From an uncultured Sphingomonas sp. (lineage in GTDB: Bacteria; Pseudomonadota; Alphaproteobacteria; Sphingomonadales; Sphingomonadaceae), in assembly GCF_913062585.1 (NCBI RefSeq), contig NZ_CAJXWX010000004.1:109328-173327 (forward strand): a stretch of 64,000 bases of DNA, given 5' to 3'. The notes under the pieces are model-generated. The model was not told where the DNA came from and did no database searches. It saw only the letters and a list, made by a program, of their open reading frames with translations. The position numbers and the translations under genes are program-made. Shown one piece after another: positions 9,428-18,021 of the stretch (positions are counted from its first letter, which is position 1; every line of letters begins with the position of its first letter).

Positions 9428-10624
9428 ATGAGCGATACCATCATCCGCGTCGCCGCCCGGGGCGACGGCGTGACCGCGACCGGCCGCCACGCCGCCTTTA
9501 CCGCGCCCGGCGATTTGCTGGCCGAGGACGGGACCGTCACGCCGGGACCGCATCACCAGACGCCGCCCTGCGGCCATTTCCCGCGCTGCGGCGGATGCCA
9601 GCTCCAGCATCTGGACGATGAAAGCTATGCCGGGTTCGTGACCGACCGGGTCGCCTCGGCACTTGATGCGCAGGGGCTGGCGGCGCCGCTGCGTCCCACC
9701 CATGTCTCGCCGCCGCATAGCCGCCGCCGGGCGACGCTCCATGCCGAGTTCAAGGGCGGGCGCGTCCTGATCGGCTTCTCGGAGGAAAAGAGCCATGCGA
9801 TCGTCGACATGGCGGAATGCCACATCCTCGACCCGCAACTCTTCGCGCTGGTCGCGCCCTTGCGGGGGCTTCTCCAGCGTCTGGGCTTCAAGCGGCGCGG
9901 TGACGTCCATCTGACGCTGGCCGATCAGGGCGCGGATGTGCTCGTCACCGGTTTCTCGCCTGACGGGTTGGAGGCTGCGGAGGCGATCATCGGCTTTTGC
10001 CAGCGGCACGGCGTCGCGCGTTTCGCGGTCGATGACGGGCTGGGTCCGGAAACGCGCTGGGAGCCCGAACCGGTCACGGTGATGCTGGGCGGCATCGGTG
10101 TTCCCCTGCCGCCGGGTTCCTTCCTTCAGGCGACGTGCGATGGCGAAGCGGCCCTGGTCGCCGCCGTTCGCGAAGCGGTGGGAAGTCCGCGCACCACGGC
10201 GGACCTATTCGCCGGTCTCGGCACCTTTGCGCTGGCGCTGCCCGGCAAGGTCTATGCGGCTGAGGGCGCGCGCGATGCGATCCTGTCGCTGAAGGGCGCG
10301 GCGAATGCGCAGGGTCGCATGGTCTTTGCCGAGCATCGCGACCTTTATCGCCGGCCTCTCACCAAGGCGGAGCTGGACCGGTTCGACGCTATCGTCCTCG
10401 ATCCGCCCCGCGCCGGTGCGCGCGATCAGGCGGATGCGCTGGCCGAGGCGGAGGTGCGTGCCGTCGCCTATGTCTCGTGCAACCCGGCCAGCTTCGCGCG
10501 CGATGCCAAGGCGATGGTCGAGCATGGCTGGACGCTCGACTGGGTGCAGCCGGTCGGGCAATTCCGCTGGTCGACCCATGTCGAACTGGCGGCGTGCTTC
10601 TCGCGTCAGGCTTCGTCCGGATAA
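9428..10624 (+). CDS. TrmA/RlmD-family class I SAM-dependent RNA methyltransferase
   Basis: Protein of 398 residues resembling 5-methyluridine RNA methyltransferases. The N-terminal part carries a cysteine cluster, Cys48/Cys54/Cys57 in [10 protein letters not shown] plus a Cys in AECHILD, as in the [4Fe-4S]-containing RlmD group. The SAM fold shows [14 protein letters not shown] and the catalytic motif [11 protein letters not shown] (nucleophile Cys about 351). Which RNA (tRNA U54 or a 23S uridine) is modified cannot be told from the sequence. The start is the ATG 4 bases after nnr. The 3' end overlaps the convergent truA gene by 19 bases. Confidence 0.88.
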   Translation: MSDTIIRVAARGDGVTATGRHAAFTAPGDLLAEDGTVTPGPHHQTPPCGHFPRCGGCQLQHLDDESYAGFVTDRVASALDAQGLAAPLRPTHVSPPHSRRRATLHAEFKGGRVLIGFSEEKSHAIVDMAECHILDPQLFALVAPLRGLLQRLGFKRRGDVHLTLADQGADVLVTGFSPDGLEAAEAIIGFCQRHGVARFAVDDGLGPETRWEPEPVTVMLGGIGVPLPPGSFLQATCDGEAALVAAVREAVGSPRTTADLFAGLGTFALALPGKVYAAEGARDAILSLKGAANAQGRMVFAEHRDLYRRPLTKAELDRFDAIVLDPPRAGARDQADALAEAEVRAVAYVSCNPASFARDAKAMVEHGWTLDWVQPVGQFRWSTHVELAACFSRQASSG

Positions 10625-11355
10625 TCCGCGCGGACGAAAAACAGCCCGTCCGACGGTGCGTTCAGCCCCAGCTGCGCACGGTCGCGGGCGTGGAGCGCGG
10701 CCTCCACATCATCGGGCGACCAGCGTCCCATGCCGACCAGCGCCAGGCATCCGACCATCGACCGGACCTGATGATGCAGGAAGGACCGGGCGGCCGCCCG
10801 GATGAACAGGCGCACGCCGTCCCGTTCCACCGACAACAGGTCCAGCGTCCGCACCGGGCTGTCCGCCTGGCAATGGACCGAGCGGAAGGTGGTGAAGTCG
10901 TGCCGCCCGACCAGCCGTCCGGCGGCGTCCGCCATGGCGCCTTCGTCCAGCGGCGGCGGCACCTGCCACGCCAGTCCCGCCTCATGGGTCAGCGGCGCGC
11001 GCCGGTTGACGATGCGATATTCGTAGGATCGCCGGATGCAGGAAAAGCGGGCATGCCAGTCATCCGCCACCGTGACGCAGGCGAGGACCGCCACCGGGTT
11101 CGGCCTGATCCGCGCGTTGATGGCCTCCATCAGGCGAAAGGGCGCGATGTCCTTGGCGATGTCGACATGCGCGCGCATGGCGAGGCCGTGCACCCCGGCA
11201 TCGGTACGCCCCGCCGCATGGACGGCGGTGCGCTCGCCGGTCACGGCGTGGATCGCATCCTCGAGCGCCTGCTGCACGCTGGGCCCATGCGACTGGCGCT
11301 GCCAGCCCATGAAGGGGCGTCCATCAAACTCGACCGTCAGCGCGAATCGGGTCAA
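10606..11355 (-). CDS. truA: tRNA pseudouridine(38-40) synthase TruA
   Basis: Isomerises uridines 38-40 in tRNA anticodon stems. The 249-residue protein begins [18 protein letters not shown] after the initiator and has the catalytic Asp52 in [12 protein letters not shown], plus the late motif [11 protein letters not shown]. No ATG or GTG precedes the conserved N-terminus. A TTG that overlaps the fmt stop (TTGA, 11355-11352) gives the expected length, so I take TTG as the start. It is translationally coupled to fmt and ends inside the convergent RNA methyltransferase gene. Confidence 0.92.
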   Translation of the reverse strand: MTRFALTVEFDGRPFMGWQRQSHGPSVQQALEDAIHAVTGERTAVHAAGRTDAGVHGLAMRAHVDIAKDIAPFRLMEAINARIRPNPVAVLACVTVADDWHARFSCIRRSYEYRIVNRRAPLTHEAGLAWQVPPPLDEGAMADAAGRLVGRHDFTTFRSVHCQADSPVRTLDLLSVERDGVRLFIRAAARSFLHHQVRSMVGCLALVGMGRWSPDDVEAALHARDRAQLGLNAPSDGLFFVRADYPDEA

Positions 11356-12257
11356 AGCTGCGTTCCCGCCGGGATGACGAAGCCGCGCAGCAGATCGTCC
11401 GCGCTGGACACGCCGCGCCCGGCGCGCTGGACGGTGAGCGGGCGCAGCGCATCGTTTCCGCACGCGATGGTCAACCGATCGTCCAGGACTTCGCCCGGCA
11501 CGCCGCTGCCTTCGACAATATCCGCCGCCAGGATCTTGATCCGCTCGCCCTGATGCTCGAACCACGCACCCGGAGCCGGGTGGAAGGCGCGGACCTGACG
11601 TTCGAGATCGACCGCTGGCCTGGCAAAATCGAGCCGAGTCTCCGCCTTGTCGATCTTGGCGGCATAGGTGATGCCCTCGACCGGCTGCGCGTGCGGCGGA
11701 TAGCGATCGGGATCGGCGAGAACCTTGACCATGAGCGCCGCGCCCATCGCGGCCAGTTCGTCGGTCAGTTCGCCCGTCGTCTTGCTGCCGATCGGGGTCG
11801 AACCCTCCAGCCGGACCGGTCCGGTGTCGAGCCCGGCCTCCATCTGCATGATGCCGACGCCCGTCATCAGGTCGCCCGCTAGGATCGCCCTCTGGATCGG
11901 CGCCGCTCCCCGCCAGCGGGGCAGCAGCGAGCCATGGACGTTCAGGCAGCCCAGCCGCGGCGCGTCGAGAATGGCTTGCGGCAGGATCAGGCCATAGGCC
12001 GCGACCACCGCGACATCGGCGTCGAACCCCGCAAACCGCGCTTGTTCGTCCGCTGGCCGCAGCGATACCGGCGTCAGCACCGGAATGCCCAGGCCCTCCG
12101 CCATCTGCTGCACCGGCGAGGGTACTAGTTGCCGCCCGCGTCGCCCGCCGGGGCGGGGCGGCTGGCTATAGCTGGCGACGACCTGATGCCCGGCCTCGAC
12201 CAGCGCCTGCAGAACCGGGACGGCAAAGCCCGGCGTACCCATGAAGATGATCCGCAT
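11352..12257 (-). CDS. fmt: methionyl-tRNA formyltransferase Fmt
   Basis: Formylates initiator Met-tRNA using 10-formyl-THF. It has 301 residues, beginning [19 protein letters not shown]. The catalytic region [20 protein letters not shown] carries the Asn107/His109 pair, with the Asp in GLDTGPV further on, and a C-terminal anticodon-stem-binding domain follows. It is the first gene of a two-gene operon with truA (TTGA overlap). It is divergent from recR and def; def encodes the deformylase that removes the group Fmt adds, so the formylation/deformylation pair sits together here but on opposite strands. Confidence 0.96.
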   Translation of the reverse strand: MRIIFMGTPGFAVPVLQALVEAGHQVVASYSQPPRPGGRRGRQLVPSPVQQMAEGLGIPVLTPVSLRPADEQARFAGFDADVAVVAAYGLILPQAILDAPRLGCLNVHGSLLPRWRGAAPIQRAILAGDLMTGVGIMQMEAGLDTGPVRLEGSTPIGSKTTGELTDELAAMGAALMVKVLADPDRYPPHAQPVEGITYAAKIDKAETRLDFARPAVDLERQVRAFHPAPGAWFEHQGERIKILAADIVEGSGVPGEVLDDRLTIACGNDALRPLTVQRAGRGVSSADDLLRGFVIPAGTQL

Positions 12258-12312
12258 GGCCAAAGCCTCTCCCCGCTGGCGGGACGGCGCGCAACCCCCT
12301 ATCTGTTCATCC

Positions 12313-12909
12313 ATGGCATCCCCCGAGATCGAGGCGCTGACCCAGGCGCTGGCGCGTATTCCTGGCCTAGGCCCCCGATCGGCACGCCGTGCGGTCCTGC
12401 ATCTGCTGAAGAAGCGGGAGGCGGCGCTGGTCCCGCTGCTGACGGCACTGGGCGCGGTCGAGGAACGGCTGGAGACCTGTTCGACCTGCGGCAATATCGA
12501 CACCGCCAATCCTTGCGCGATCTGTGCCGACCCCCGGCGGGACGCGGGCGCGCTGTGCGTCGTGGAGGAAGTCGCTGACCTATGGGCGCTGGAGCGGTCG
12601 CGGCTGTTCCCTGGGCGTTTCCATGTTCTGGGCGGGCGGCTCTCCGCACTGGAGGGTGTTCGGCCCGAAGACCTGGCGATCGACGCGCTGGTCCGCCGGA
12701 TCGAAGGCGGCGGGATCGACGAGGTCGTCCTTGCGATGAACGCCACGCTGGAGGGGCAGACGACCGCGCATTACATCGCCGAGCGGATCGAGCGTTTTCC
12801 GGTGCGCGTGACCCAGCTGGCGCACGGACTGCCGGTCGGCGGCGAGCTGGACTATCTGGACGAAGGCACGCTCGCCCAGGCGCTTCGGGCGCGGCGGCCG
12901 GTCGTCTGA
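12313..12909 (+). CDS. recR: recombination mediator protein RecR
   Basis: RecFOR-pathway protein of 198 residues that helps load RecA at single-strand gaps. The N-terminal helix-hairpin-helix ([17 protein letters not shown], residues 16-32) is followed by a C4 zinc finger (Cys56, Cys59, Cys68, Cys71) and a Toprim domain beginning at [10 protein letters not shown]. The ATG at 12313 gives the usual length; in-frame ATGs from 12241 would extend it into the divergent fmt start region. def follows by 45 bases, so the two are probably co-transcribed. Confidence 0.95.
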   Translation: MASPEIEALTQALARIPGLGPRSARRAVLHLLKKREAALVPLLTALGAVEERLETCSTCGNIDTANPCAICADPRRDAGALCVVEEVADLWALERSRLFPGRFHVLGGRLSALEGVRPEDLAIDALVRRIEGGGIDEVVLAMNATLEGQTTAHYIAERIERFPVRVTQLAHGLPVGGELDYLDEGTLAQALRARRPVV

Positions 12910-12954
12910 CGCCCATGCTTGACGGTTTCCGCCGCTGACCGTAGCGGAACTGTC

Positions 12955-13476
12955 ATGGCCATTCTTCCGATCGTCGAAGTTCCCGACCCCCGCCTGCGCC
13001 TCGTCTCCAAGCCTGTCGAGACGGTGGACGACCATGTCCGCCAGCTCGTCTCCGACATGATCGAGACGATGTACGACGCCCACGGCATCGGCCTTGCCGC
13101 GATCCAGGTCGGCGTCGACCAGCGCATTCTCGTCATTGACCTTCAGGAGGAAGAGGATGAAGAGGGCAAGCCGGTCAAGAACCCGAAGGCCTATATCAAC
13201 CCCGAAATCCTGTCGGTCAGCGACGAGCTGTCGACCTATAACGAAGGCTGTCTGTCGATCCCCGAGCAATATGCTGAGGTGAAGCGGCCTGCCGCCTGCC
13301 AGGTGAAGTGGCTGGACGAAAAGGGCGAGGCGCATGAGGCCGAACTGACCGGCCTGCTCGCTACCTGTATGCAGCATGAGATCGACCATCTGAACGGGGT
13401 GCTGTTCATCGACCATGTCAGCCGGCTGAAGCGCGACATGCTGATGCGCAAGCTGACCAAATTGCGCCGGGGCTAA
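12955..13476 (+). CDS. def: peptide deformylase Def
   Basis: Metallo-hydrolase removing N-formyl groups from nascent proteins. It has 173 residues with all three family motifs: [10 protein letters not shown] (44-53), EGCLSIP (metal ligand Cys99) and QHEIDHLNG (His141, catalytic Glu142, His145). An acidic insert [12 protein letters not shown] at about 65-76 follows the second beta strand. The start at 12955 matches family length; an upstream in-frame codon at 12919 adds a non-conserved tail. A perfect hairpin lies just downstream. Confidence 0.96.
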   Translation: MAILPIVEVPDPRLRLVSKPVETVDDHVRQLVSDMIETMYDAHGIGLAAIQVGVDQRILVIDLQEEEDEEGKPVKNPKAYINPEILSVSDELSTYNEGCLSIPEQYAEVKRPAACQVKWLDEKGEAHEAELTGLLATCMQHEIDHLNGVLFIDHVSRLKRDMLMRKLTKLRRG

Positions 13477-13490
13477 GCCTCCTGCGTGTC

Positions 13491-13518
13491 CCCGGTCGAA
13501 TAGCCTTGTTCGACCGGG
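13491..13518 (+). terminator. hairpin terminator after def
   Basis: CCCGGTCGAA (13491-13500) pairs perfectly with TTCGACCGGG (13509-13518) around an 8-nt loop, followed by a T-rich but interrupted TTCGTTCGTTCT. It lies 14 bases after the def stop and before rmuC, so it probably ends the recR-def transcript. The lack of a clean T-run lowers certainty. Confidence 0.65.
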
Positions 13519-13568
13519 TTCGTTCGTTCTATGTTCCGATCTGTCCTAGTATCTGACAGGTTGCCATT

Positions 13569-15035
13569 ATGCCCGAATTGATCGCCGTCGCGCTGCTCGC
13601 CCTTTTGCTGGGGGGCGTGGTCGGCTGGCTGATGGCGCGGCGCAAGGCCGATGGGCTGGCCGCCGAATTGGCGACCGCGACGATGCGCGCGTCGGAGGTT
13701 GAGCCGCTGAAGGTTGCCCGTGCGGCGGCGGAGCGGGAGCGGACCGACGCGTTGCAGGCGTTGGCCGAACTTCGCGGCCGGGCAGCCGATCTCGACATGA
13801 TCCGGGCCGCCCGCGATGCGGTGGAGGCCGAGCGGAACGCGGCCCTTCGCGAGATTGCCGAACTGCGCGCGCGGGCGCAGGAGCGCGAGACGGCCTATGC
13901 CCAGACGCTCGAGGCGCTGGGGCAGGCCCGCGAACAGATCAACGCGCAGTTCGGTGAAGCGGCGGCGCGTGCGCTCGAGGTTGCCCAGCGCCAGTTCTTG
14001 GAACGCGCCGAGGCGCGCTTCCGCCAGTCCGAGGAGGCTTCGGGCCAGACGCTGAAGGCTTTGCTCGATCCGGTCCATCAGCGCTTGCAACGCTATGAGG
14101 AAGGCGTCCGCAAGGTCGAGGACGAACGCCGCGATGCCTTTGGCGAACTGAAGGGGCAGATCGAGGCGATGCGCATCGGCCAGGAGCGCGTCTCGGGCGA
14201 GGCGGCCAAGCTGGTCAATGCGCTGCGCAATGCCCCCAAGGCACGCGGACGCTGGGGCGAGCAGCAGCTTCGCAACGTGCTGGAAAGCTGTGGCCTGTCC
14301 GAACATGCCGATTTCCAGACCGAGGTCAGTGTCGCCGATGGCGATGGTGGACGGTTGCGGCCCGATGCGATCGTACGGGTGCCCGGCGGCAAGGCGCTGG
14401 TCATCGATGCGAAGGTGTCGCTCAACGATTATCAGGACGCGTTCGGCGCGGTGGACGAGGTCGAGCGGCTCTCGGGGCTGTCGCGCCATGCGGCCGCGAT
14501 GCGGGCGCACGTCAATGGGCTGGGCAACAAGAGCTATTGGAACCAGTTCGACGACGCGCCCGACTATGTCATCATGTTCGTGCCGGGCGAGCATTTCTTG
14601 TCGGCCGCGCTGGAGCATGACCCGACGCTATGGGACTTCGCGTTCGACAAGCGCGTGTTGCTGGCGACGCCGACCAACCTGATTGCGATCGCGCGAACCG
14701 TCGCGGCCGTCTGGCGGCAGGAGAAGCTGGCGCAGGAGGCCCGGCAGATCGGCGCGCTCGGCAAGGAACTCTATGCCCGTCTGGCGGTGATGGGCGGGCA
14801 TGTGTCGAAGCTGGGCAAGAATCTCGATACCGCGATGACGGCATATAATGCGTTCGTCGGCAGCCTGGAGAGCCAGGTCCTGACCAGCGCGCGCCGGTTC
14901 GAGGCGCTCAACATCGACACCGGTGGCAAGAGCATCGAGCAGCCGCCGATCGGCGAGCAGGCGGTGCGGCCTTTGACCAAGCTGATGCCGGTGGCGGAAC
15001 TGACCGGCGCGGAAGAGGGCGCGGCGATTTCCTGA
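13569..15035 (+). CDS. rmuC: DNA recombination protein RmuC
   Basis: RmuC-family protein of 488 residues, thought to limit inversions at short inverted repeats and to carry a nuclease-like fold. One N-terminal membrane segment (residues 3-22) is followed by a long Ala/Glu/Arg-rich coiled coil to about residue 200. The conserved C-terminal RmuC domain then shows RGRWGEQQLRNVLE, GKALVIDAKVSLNDY and YVIMFVPGEHF. The ATG at 13569 is the only sensible start, since the membrane segment begins at once. The gene stands alone between two terminator or repeat regions. Confidence 0.93.
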   Translation: MPELIAVALLALLLGGVVGWLMARRKADGLAAELATATMRASEVEPLKVARAAAERERTDALQALAELRGRAADLDMIRAARDAVEAERNAALREIAELRARAQERETAYAQTLEALGQAREQINAQFGEAAARALEVAQRQFLERAEARFRQSEEASGQTLKALLDPVHQRLQRYEEGVRKVEDERRDAFGELKGQIEAMRIGQERVSGEAAKLVNALRNAPKARGRWGEQQLRNVLESCGLSEHADFQTEVSVADGDGGRLRPDAIVRVPGGKALVIDAKVSLNDYQDAFGAVDEVERLSGLSRHAAAMRAHVNGLGNKSYWNQFDDAPDYVIMFVPGEHFLSAALEHDPTLWDFAFDKRVLLATPTNLIAIARTVAAVWRQEKLAQEARQIGALGKELYARLAVMGGHVSKLGKNLDTAMTAYNAFVGSLESQVLTSARRFEALNIDTGGKSIEQPPIGEQAVRPLTKLMPVAELTGAEEGAAIS

Positions 15036-15058
15036 AACCGCCTGGCGGGTCCTTCCGT

Positions 15059-15147
15059 CCTCCGTTCGCACTGAGCGCAGTCGAAGTGCACGGGATGACG
15101 CTCGCCAAAGGCGGGGCGTGGCCTTCGACCTCGCTTAGACTGAAAGG
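15059..15147. repeat. palindromic intergenic repeat, family 1 (REP-like), degenerate copy
   Basis: The rmuC-SpoU methyltransferase gap holds two facing, degenerate copies of the motif CCGTTCagcCTGAGCG-AGTCGAAG: one at 15061-15090 and an inverted one at 15119-15144. The same motif occurs in a cleaner form at 22123-22205. Both sit between genes. This is the style of REP/BIME elements. Nothing else is seen in the gap. Confidence 0.6.
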
Positions 15148-15168
15148 GGCGCGGGATGGCGGCGGGGT

Positions 15169-15981
15169 TTAGCCCGCCTTGCCGCCGCCCTGCTGCGCCA
15201 ACACCTCATAGGCCATGACCGCCGTGGCCACCGCCGCGTTCAGGCTGTCGGCCTTGCCCAGCATTGGGATTTTCACCAGCGTATCGCATGCGGCGGCGTA
15301 ATCGTCCGGGATCCCCTGCGCCTCGTTGCCGGTCAGCAGGAAGGTCGGCGCGGAATAGCGTGCCGCGCGATAATCCGAATCGGTGTCCAGGCTCAGGCCG
15401 ACCAGCTGCCCCGGCCCCTGTCGCAGCCAGTCGACAAAGGGCTGCCACTCGGTCCGGACGATCGGCACGGTGAACAACGCCCCCATGCTGGCGCGCACCG
15501 CCTCCACCGAGAAGGGATCGACGCACTCGCCGACCAGGATCAGGCCGCCGGCGCCGACCGCGTCGCCGGTCCGCAGGATCGTGCCCAGATTGCCCGGATC
15601 GCGCAGGCGTTCGGCGACGAGCCAGATGCCCGCCGACGACCGGTCGAGTTCGCCCAGCGGAACGGCGAATTCCTCGAATACGCCGACCACCGCCTGTGGA
15701 TTGTCCTTGCCCGACAGCTTGGACAGGATGTCGGGCGTCGTTTCGATCGCCTCGCCTTCGGAGGCTTCGACCGCCTCGATCATCTCGCGGACCAGCGGAT
15801 GTCCGGCGGACGGCCTGGCGTAGAATAACAGGGTGGGGAGGCGCCCGGTCTCGCGCGCTTCGGTCAGGATGCGCAGGCCCTCGGCCAGGAACTGGCGGGC
15901 CTGCTTGCGGTGACGCTTGTCGCGCAGATCGCGCGCCCACTTGATCAGCGGGTTGGAATAAGCGGTAATTTCGCGAGGCAT
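15169..15981 (-). CDS. TrmH/SpoU-family RNA 2'-O-methyltransferase
   Basis: SPOUT-class methyltransferase of 270 residues. It begins with the SpoU substrate-binding domain (KRHRKQARQFLAEGLRILTEA). The knotted SAM domain has the motifs AERLRDPGNLGTILRTGDA, LLTGNEAQGIP and a C-terminal MLGKADSLNAAVATAVMAYE. The likely target is a 2'-O-ribose in rRNA or tRNA; the exact site cannot be assigned. Its ATG overlaps the HPr stop by one base (TGATG), which makes it the last gene of the chvI-chvG-hprK-rapZ-EIIA-HPr operon. That is an unexpected partner for PTS genes. Confidence 0.9.
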   Translation of the reverse strand: MPREITAYSNPLIKWARDLRDKRHRKQARQFLAEGLRILTEARETGRLPTLLFYARPSAGHPLVREMIEAVEASEGEAIETTPDILSKLSGKDNPQAVVGVFEEFAVPLGELDRSSAGIWLVAERLRDPGNLGTILRTGDAVGAGGLILVGECVDPFSVEAVRASMGALFTVPIVRTEWQPFVDWLRQGPGQLVGLSLDTDSDYRAARYSAPTFLLTGNEAQGIPDDYAAACDTLVKIPMLGKADSLNAAVATAVMAYEVLAQQGGGKAG

Positions 15982-16253
15982 CAGTCTTCGCCGAACTTGG
16001 CTTCCACGAGGGCCGCAAGCGCCTCGACCGTTGCGTCCGCGCCGTCGCCGGCCGCGCTGATCGTGATGGTGTCGCCCATCGCGGCGCCCAGCATCATCAG
16101 GCCCATGATCGAGGTTCCCGTTACGGTGCTGCCGTCCTTGGCCACCCGGACCTCGCAGGGCTGGGTCGAGGCGAGGGTGACGAACTTGGCGCTGGCGCGG
16201 GCATGAAGACCGCGCCTGTTCGTGATGAGGACGGTGCGGGTCTGCTCCGTCAT
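15981..16253 (-). CDS. ptsH: phosphocarrier protein HPr
   Basis: HPr-like phosphocarrier of 90 residues. The catalytic His17 lies in RRGLHARASAKFV, and Ser48 in GTSIMGLMML is the regulatory site that HPr kinase would phosphorylate. No sugar permease is nearby. Together with the upstream EIIA and hprK this looks like the regulatory, non-transporting PTS of alphaproteobacteria, linking carbon/nitrogen state to ChvGI. The start overlaps the EIIA stop by 4 bases (ATGA), and the gene is coupled to the SpoU methyltransferase downstream. Confidence 0.93.
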   Translation of the reverse strand: MTEQTRTVLITNRRGLHARASAKFVTLASTQPCEVRVAKDGSTVTGTSIMGLMMLGAAMGDTITISAAGDGADATVEALAALVEAKFGED

Positions 16254-16666
16254 GCGGCGGCCTCGCCCAGCACCTCGGACGCGACCGAGATATATTTGCG
16301 GCCCGCCTCGCGCGCGGCGGCAACCGCATCGACGACCTGCATCGACTTGCGCGCCGAGCCCAGGCGGATCAGCATCGGCAGGTTCATGCCCGCAATCACC
16401 TCGACCCGGCCACGCTCCATCAGCGAGATGGCGAGGTTCGACGGGGTGCCGCCGAACAGGTCGGTCAGCACGATCACGCCGCGCCCGGCATCGACGGTGG
16501 AAATGGCGGCAGCGATATCGGCGCGCCGCTCCTCCATGTCATCCTCCGGCCCGATCGCGATGGTGGCGATCCGCTCCTGCGGGCCGACCACATGTATCAT
16601 CGCGGTCACGAACTCATCGGCGAGCCGCCCGTGCGTCACCAGAACCAGACCGATCATGTCAGACAC
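16250..16666 (-). CDS. PTS EIIA component, mannose (ManX) type
   Basis: Small cytoplasmic phosphotransfer protein of 138 residues. The phospho-accepting His12 is in LVLVTHGRLADEF, and the EIIA-Man signature VLTDLFGGTPSNLA is intact. With no EIIB/IIC genes visible it probably has a regulatory role, receiving phosphate from HPr. Start alternatives are Met1 or Met4. It lies between rapZ (9 bases upstream) and ptsH (overlapping). Confidence 0.9.
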   Translation of the reverse strand: MSDMIGLVLVTHGRLADEFVTAMIHVVGPQERIATIAIGPEDDMEERRADIAAAISTVDAGRGVIVLTDLFGGTPSNLAISLMERGRVEVIAGMNLPMLIRLGSARKSMQVVDAVAAAREAGRKYISVASEVLGEAAA

Positions 16667-16675
16667 GCATATCCA

Positions 16676-17587
16676 TCATTGTTTGGCCGGCCTGGCTTCC
16701 ACGGAGTCTTTCGGCGCGGCACTCAAATCACGATGCACCACCGTGGGGGAAAAACCGATTTTGCGCAACTGCCCCGCGATCCGTTCCGCGACATGGACCG
16801 AGCGATGTCTCCCGCCGGTACAGCCGATCGCGATGGTGATATAGGATTTTCCGCTTGCGATGTAGCGTGGGACGAGCGTGTCCAGCAGTCCCTCGATCTG
16901 GCCGACCGACGTCTCATAGGCGGGGTCGCAGCGGATATAGTCGATCACCCCCTGGTCGAGGCCGGTGCCCGGCCGCAACTCCGCCGACCAGTGCGGGTTG
17001 CGAAGGAAGCGCATGTCGAACACCAGGTCAGCGTTGCGCGGCAGCCCCTTGGAAAAGCCGAAGGACATGACGGTCAGCACCGGCTCGCTCAGCCCCTCGA
17101 CCGCATAATTGGCGCGCAGCCACTGGCCCAGGTCGTTGCTGGTCATGTTGGTCGTGTCGAGCAGGCGATCGGCCATGTCACGAAGCGGCGCGAGCAGCGC
17201 CCGTTCATGCGCGATCCCGTCATCGGCGGCGCGATCCATGGCGAGCGGATGGCGGTGGCGCGTCTCCGCATAGCGCCGCTTCAACTCTACCCCGCCGCAG
17301 TTCAGGAATAGCGTCTCGATCGCCAGATTGGGGCTTTCGTTGAGGCGGCGGATGCTCTGGGCGATCTGGTCGGGGGCAAAATCGCGGGTGCGCACGCCGA
17401 TGCTGATTGCCAGCGGCCGATTCTTGCCCTCCATGCCCCTGGGCGGCGTCGCCTGGAGAAGGCCGTCGAGCAGGAACAAGGGCAGGTTGTCGACTACCTC
17501 CCACCCCAGATCCTCCAGGGTCTTGAGCGTGGTCGAGGTGCCGGCACCGGACATGCCGGTGACGAGGAGGATGCGTTTGCGGTCCAT
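16676..17587 (-). CDS. rapZ: RNase adapter protein RapZ (UPF0042 P-loop protein)
   Basis: Nucleotide-binding protein of 303 residues. In E. coli RapZ delivers the GlmZ sRNA to RNase E to control glucosamine-6-phosphate synthesis; a role here is inferred by family. The C-terminal domain is well conserved (FGFSKGLPRNADLVFDMRFL; AIGCTGGRHRSVHVAERIA). The N-terminal P-loop reads GMSGAGTS, with Thr where the Walker A Lys is expected. I take the ATG at 17587, which overlaps the hprK stop by one base; an in-frame GTG lies at 17590. Confidence 0.9.
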   Translation of the reverse strand: MDRKRILLVTGMSGAGTSTTLKTLEDLGWEVVDNLPLFLLDGLLQATPPRGMEGKNRPLAISIGVRTRDFAPDQIAQSIRRLNESPNLAIETLFLNCGGVELKRRYAETRHRHPLAMDRAADDGIAHERALLAPLRDMADRLLDTTNMTSNDLGQWLRANYAVEGLSEPVLTVMSFGFSKGLPRNADLVFDMRFLRNPHWSAELRPGTGLDQGVIDYIRCDPAYETSVGQIEGLLDTLVPRYIASGKSYITIAIGCTGGRHRSVHVAERIAGQLRKIGFSPTVVHRDLSAAPKDSVEARPAKQ

Positions 17588-18021
17588 CACAGGCGCTCCT
17601 TGAGGCGCGATACCATAAGCTCGACCTTGATCGGGGCCGATGCGGAAAGGGGGGTAAGCCGGTATATAGGTAGGGGGACGCCCGCGATCACCGTCTCATC
17701 CGGCTCGGGCAGGCGATCCTCCGCTGCCACGAGTTCGATGACCAGGGCGATCCGGGCGGATGGCCGATAGGGCATCGGTAGAATACCAACGCCCCGGACT
17801 TCCATCAGCCCCGCGATCCGATCGGGCACCGACACGTGAAGATGTCCGTCCTCGACGCCCGCCCGGACGTAATCGTCGGCGATCAGCGTCGCCCCGCGGT
17901 CGATCAGGCGCAAGGCGAGGTCGGACTTGCCCGCGCCCGAGGCCCCGCGCAGCATGACGCCCATCCCGTCGATCAGGACGCAGGTCGCATGGACCAGTTC
18001 GCCATCGGAACCGGTGGTCAT
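17587..18021 (-). CDS. hprK: HPr kinase/phosphorylase, short alphaproteobacterial form
   Basis: Protein of 144 residues equivalent to only the C-terminal kinase domain of Gram-positive HprK (usually over 300 residues). Walker A GASGAGKS is at residues 26-33, and the HprK-type LIADDYV and EVRGVGILPMPY motifs are visible. It phosphorylates HPr on Ser in response to metabolic state. The short form is normal for alphaproteobacteria. It overlaps chvG by 4 bases upstream (ATGA) and rapZ downstream. Confidence 0.93.
   Translation of the reverse strand: MTTGSDGELVHATCVLIDGMGVMLRGASGAGKSDLALRLIDRGATLIADDYVRAGVEDGHLHVSVPDRIAGLMEVRGVGILPMPYRPSARIALVIELVAAEDRLPEPDETVIAGVPLPIYRLTPLSASAPIKVELMVSRLKERL

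Noticed and set aside
10477..11553. 358-codon plus-strand open frame across truA
   Set aside because: Shadow of truA; composition and lack of motifs argue against it.
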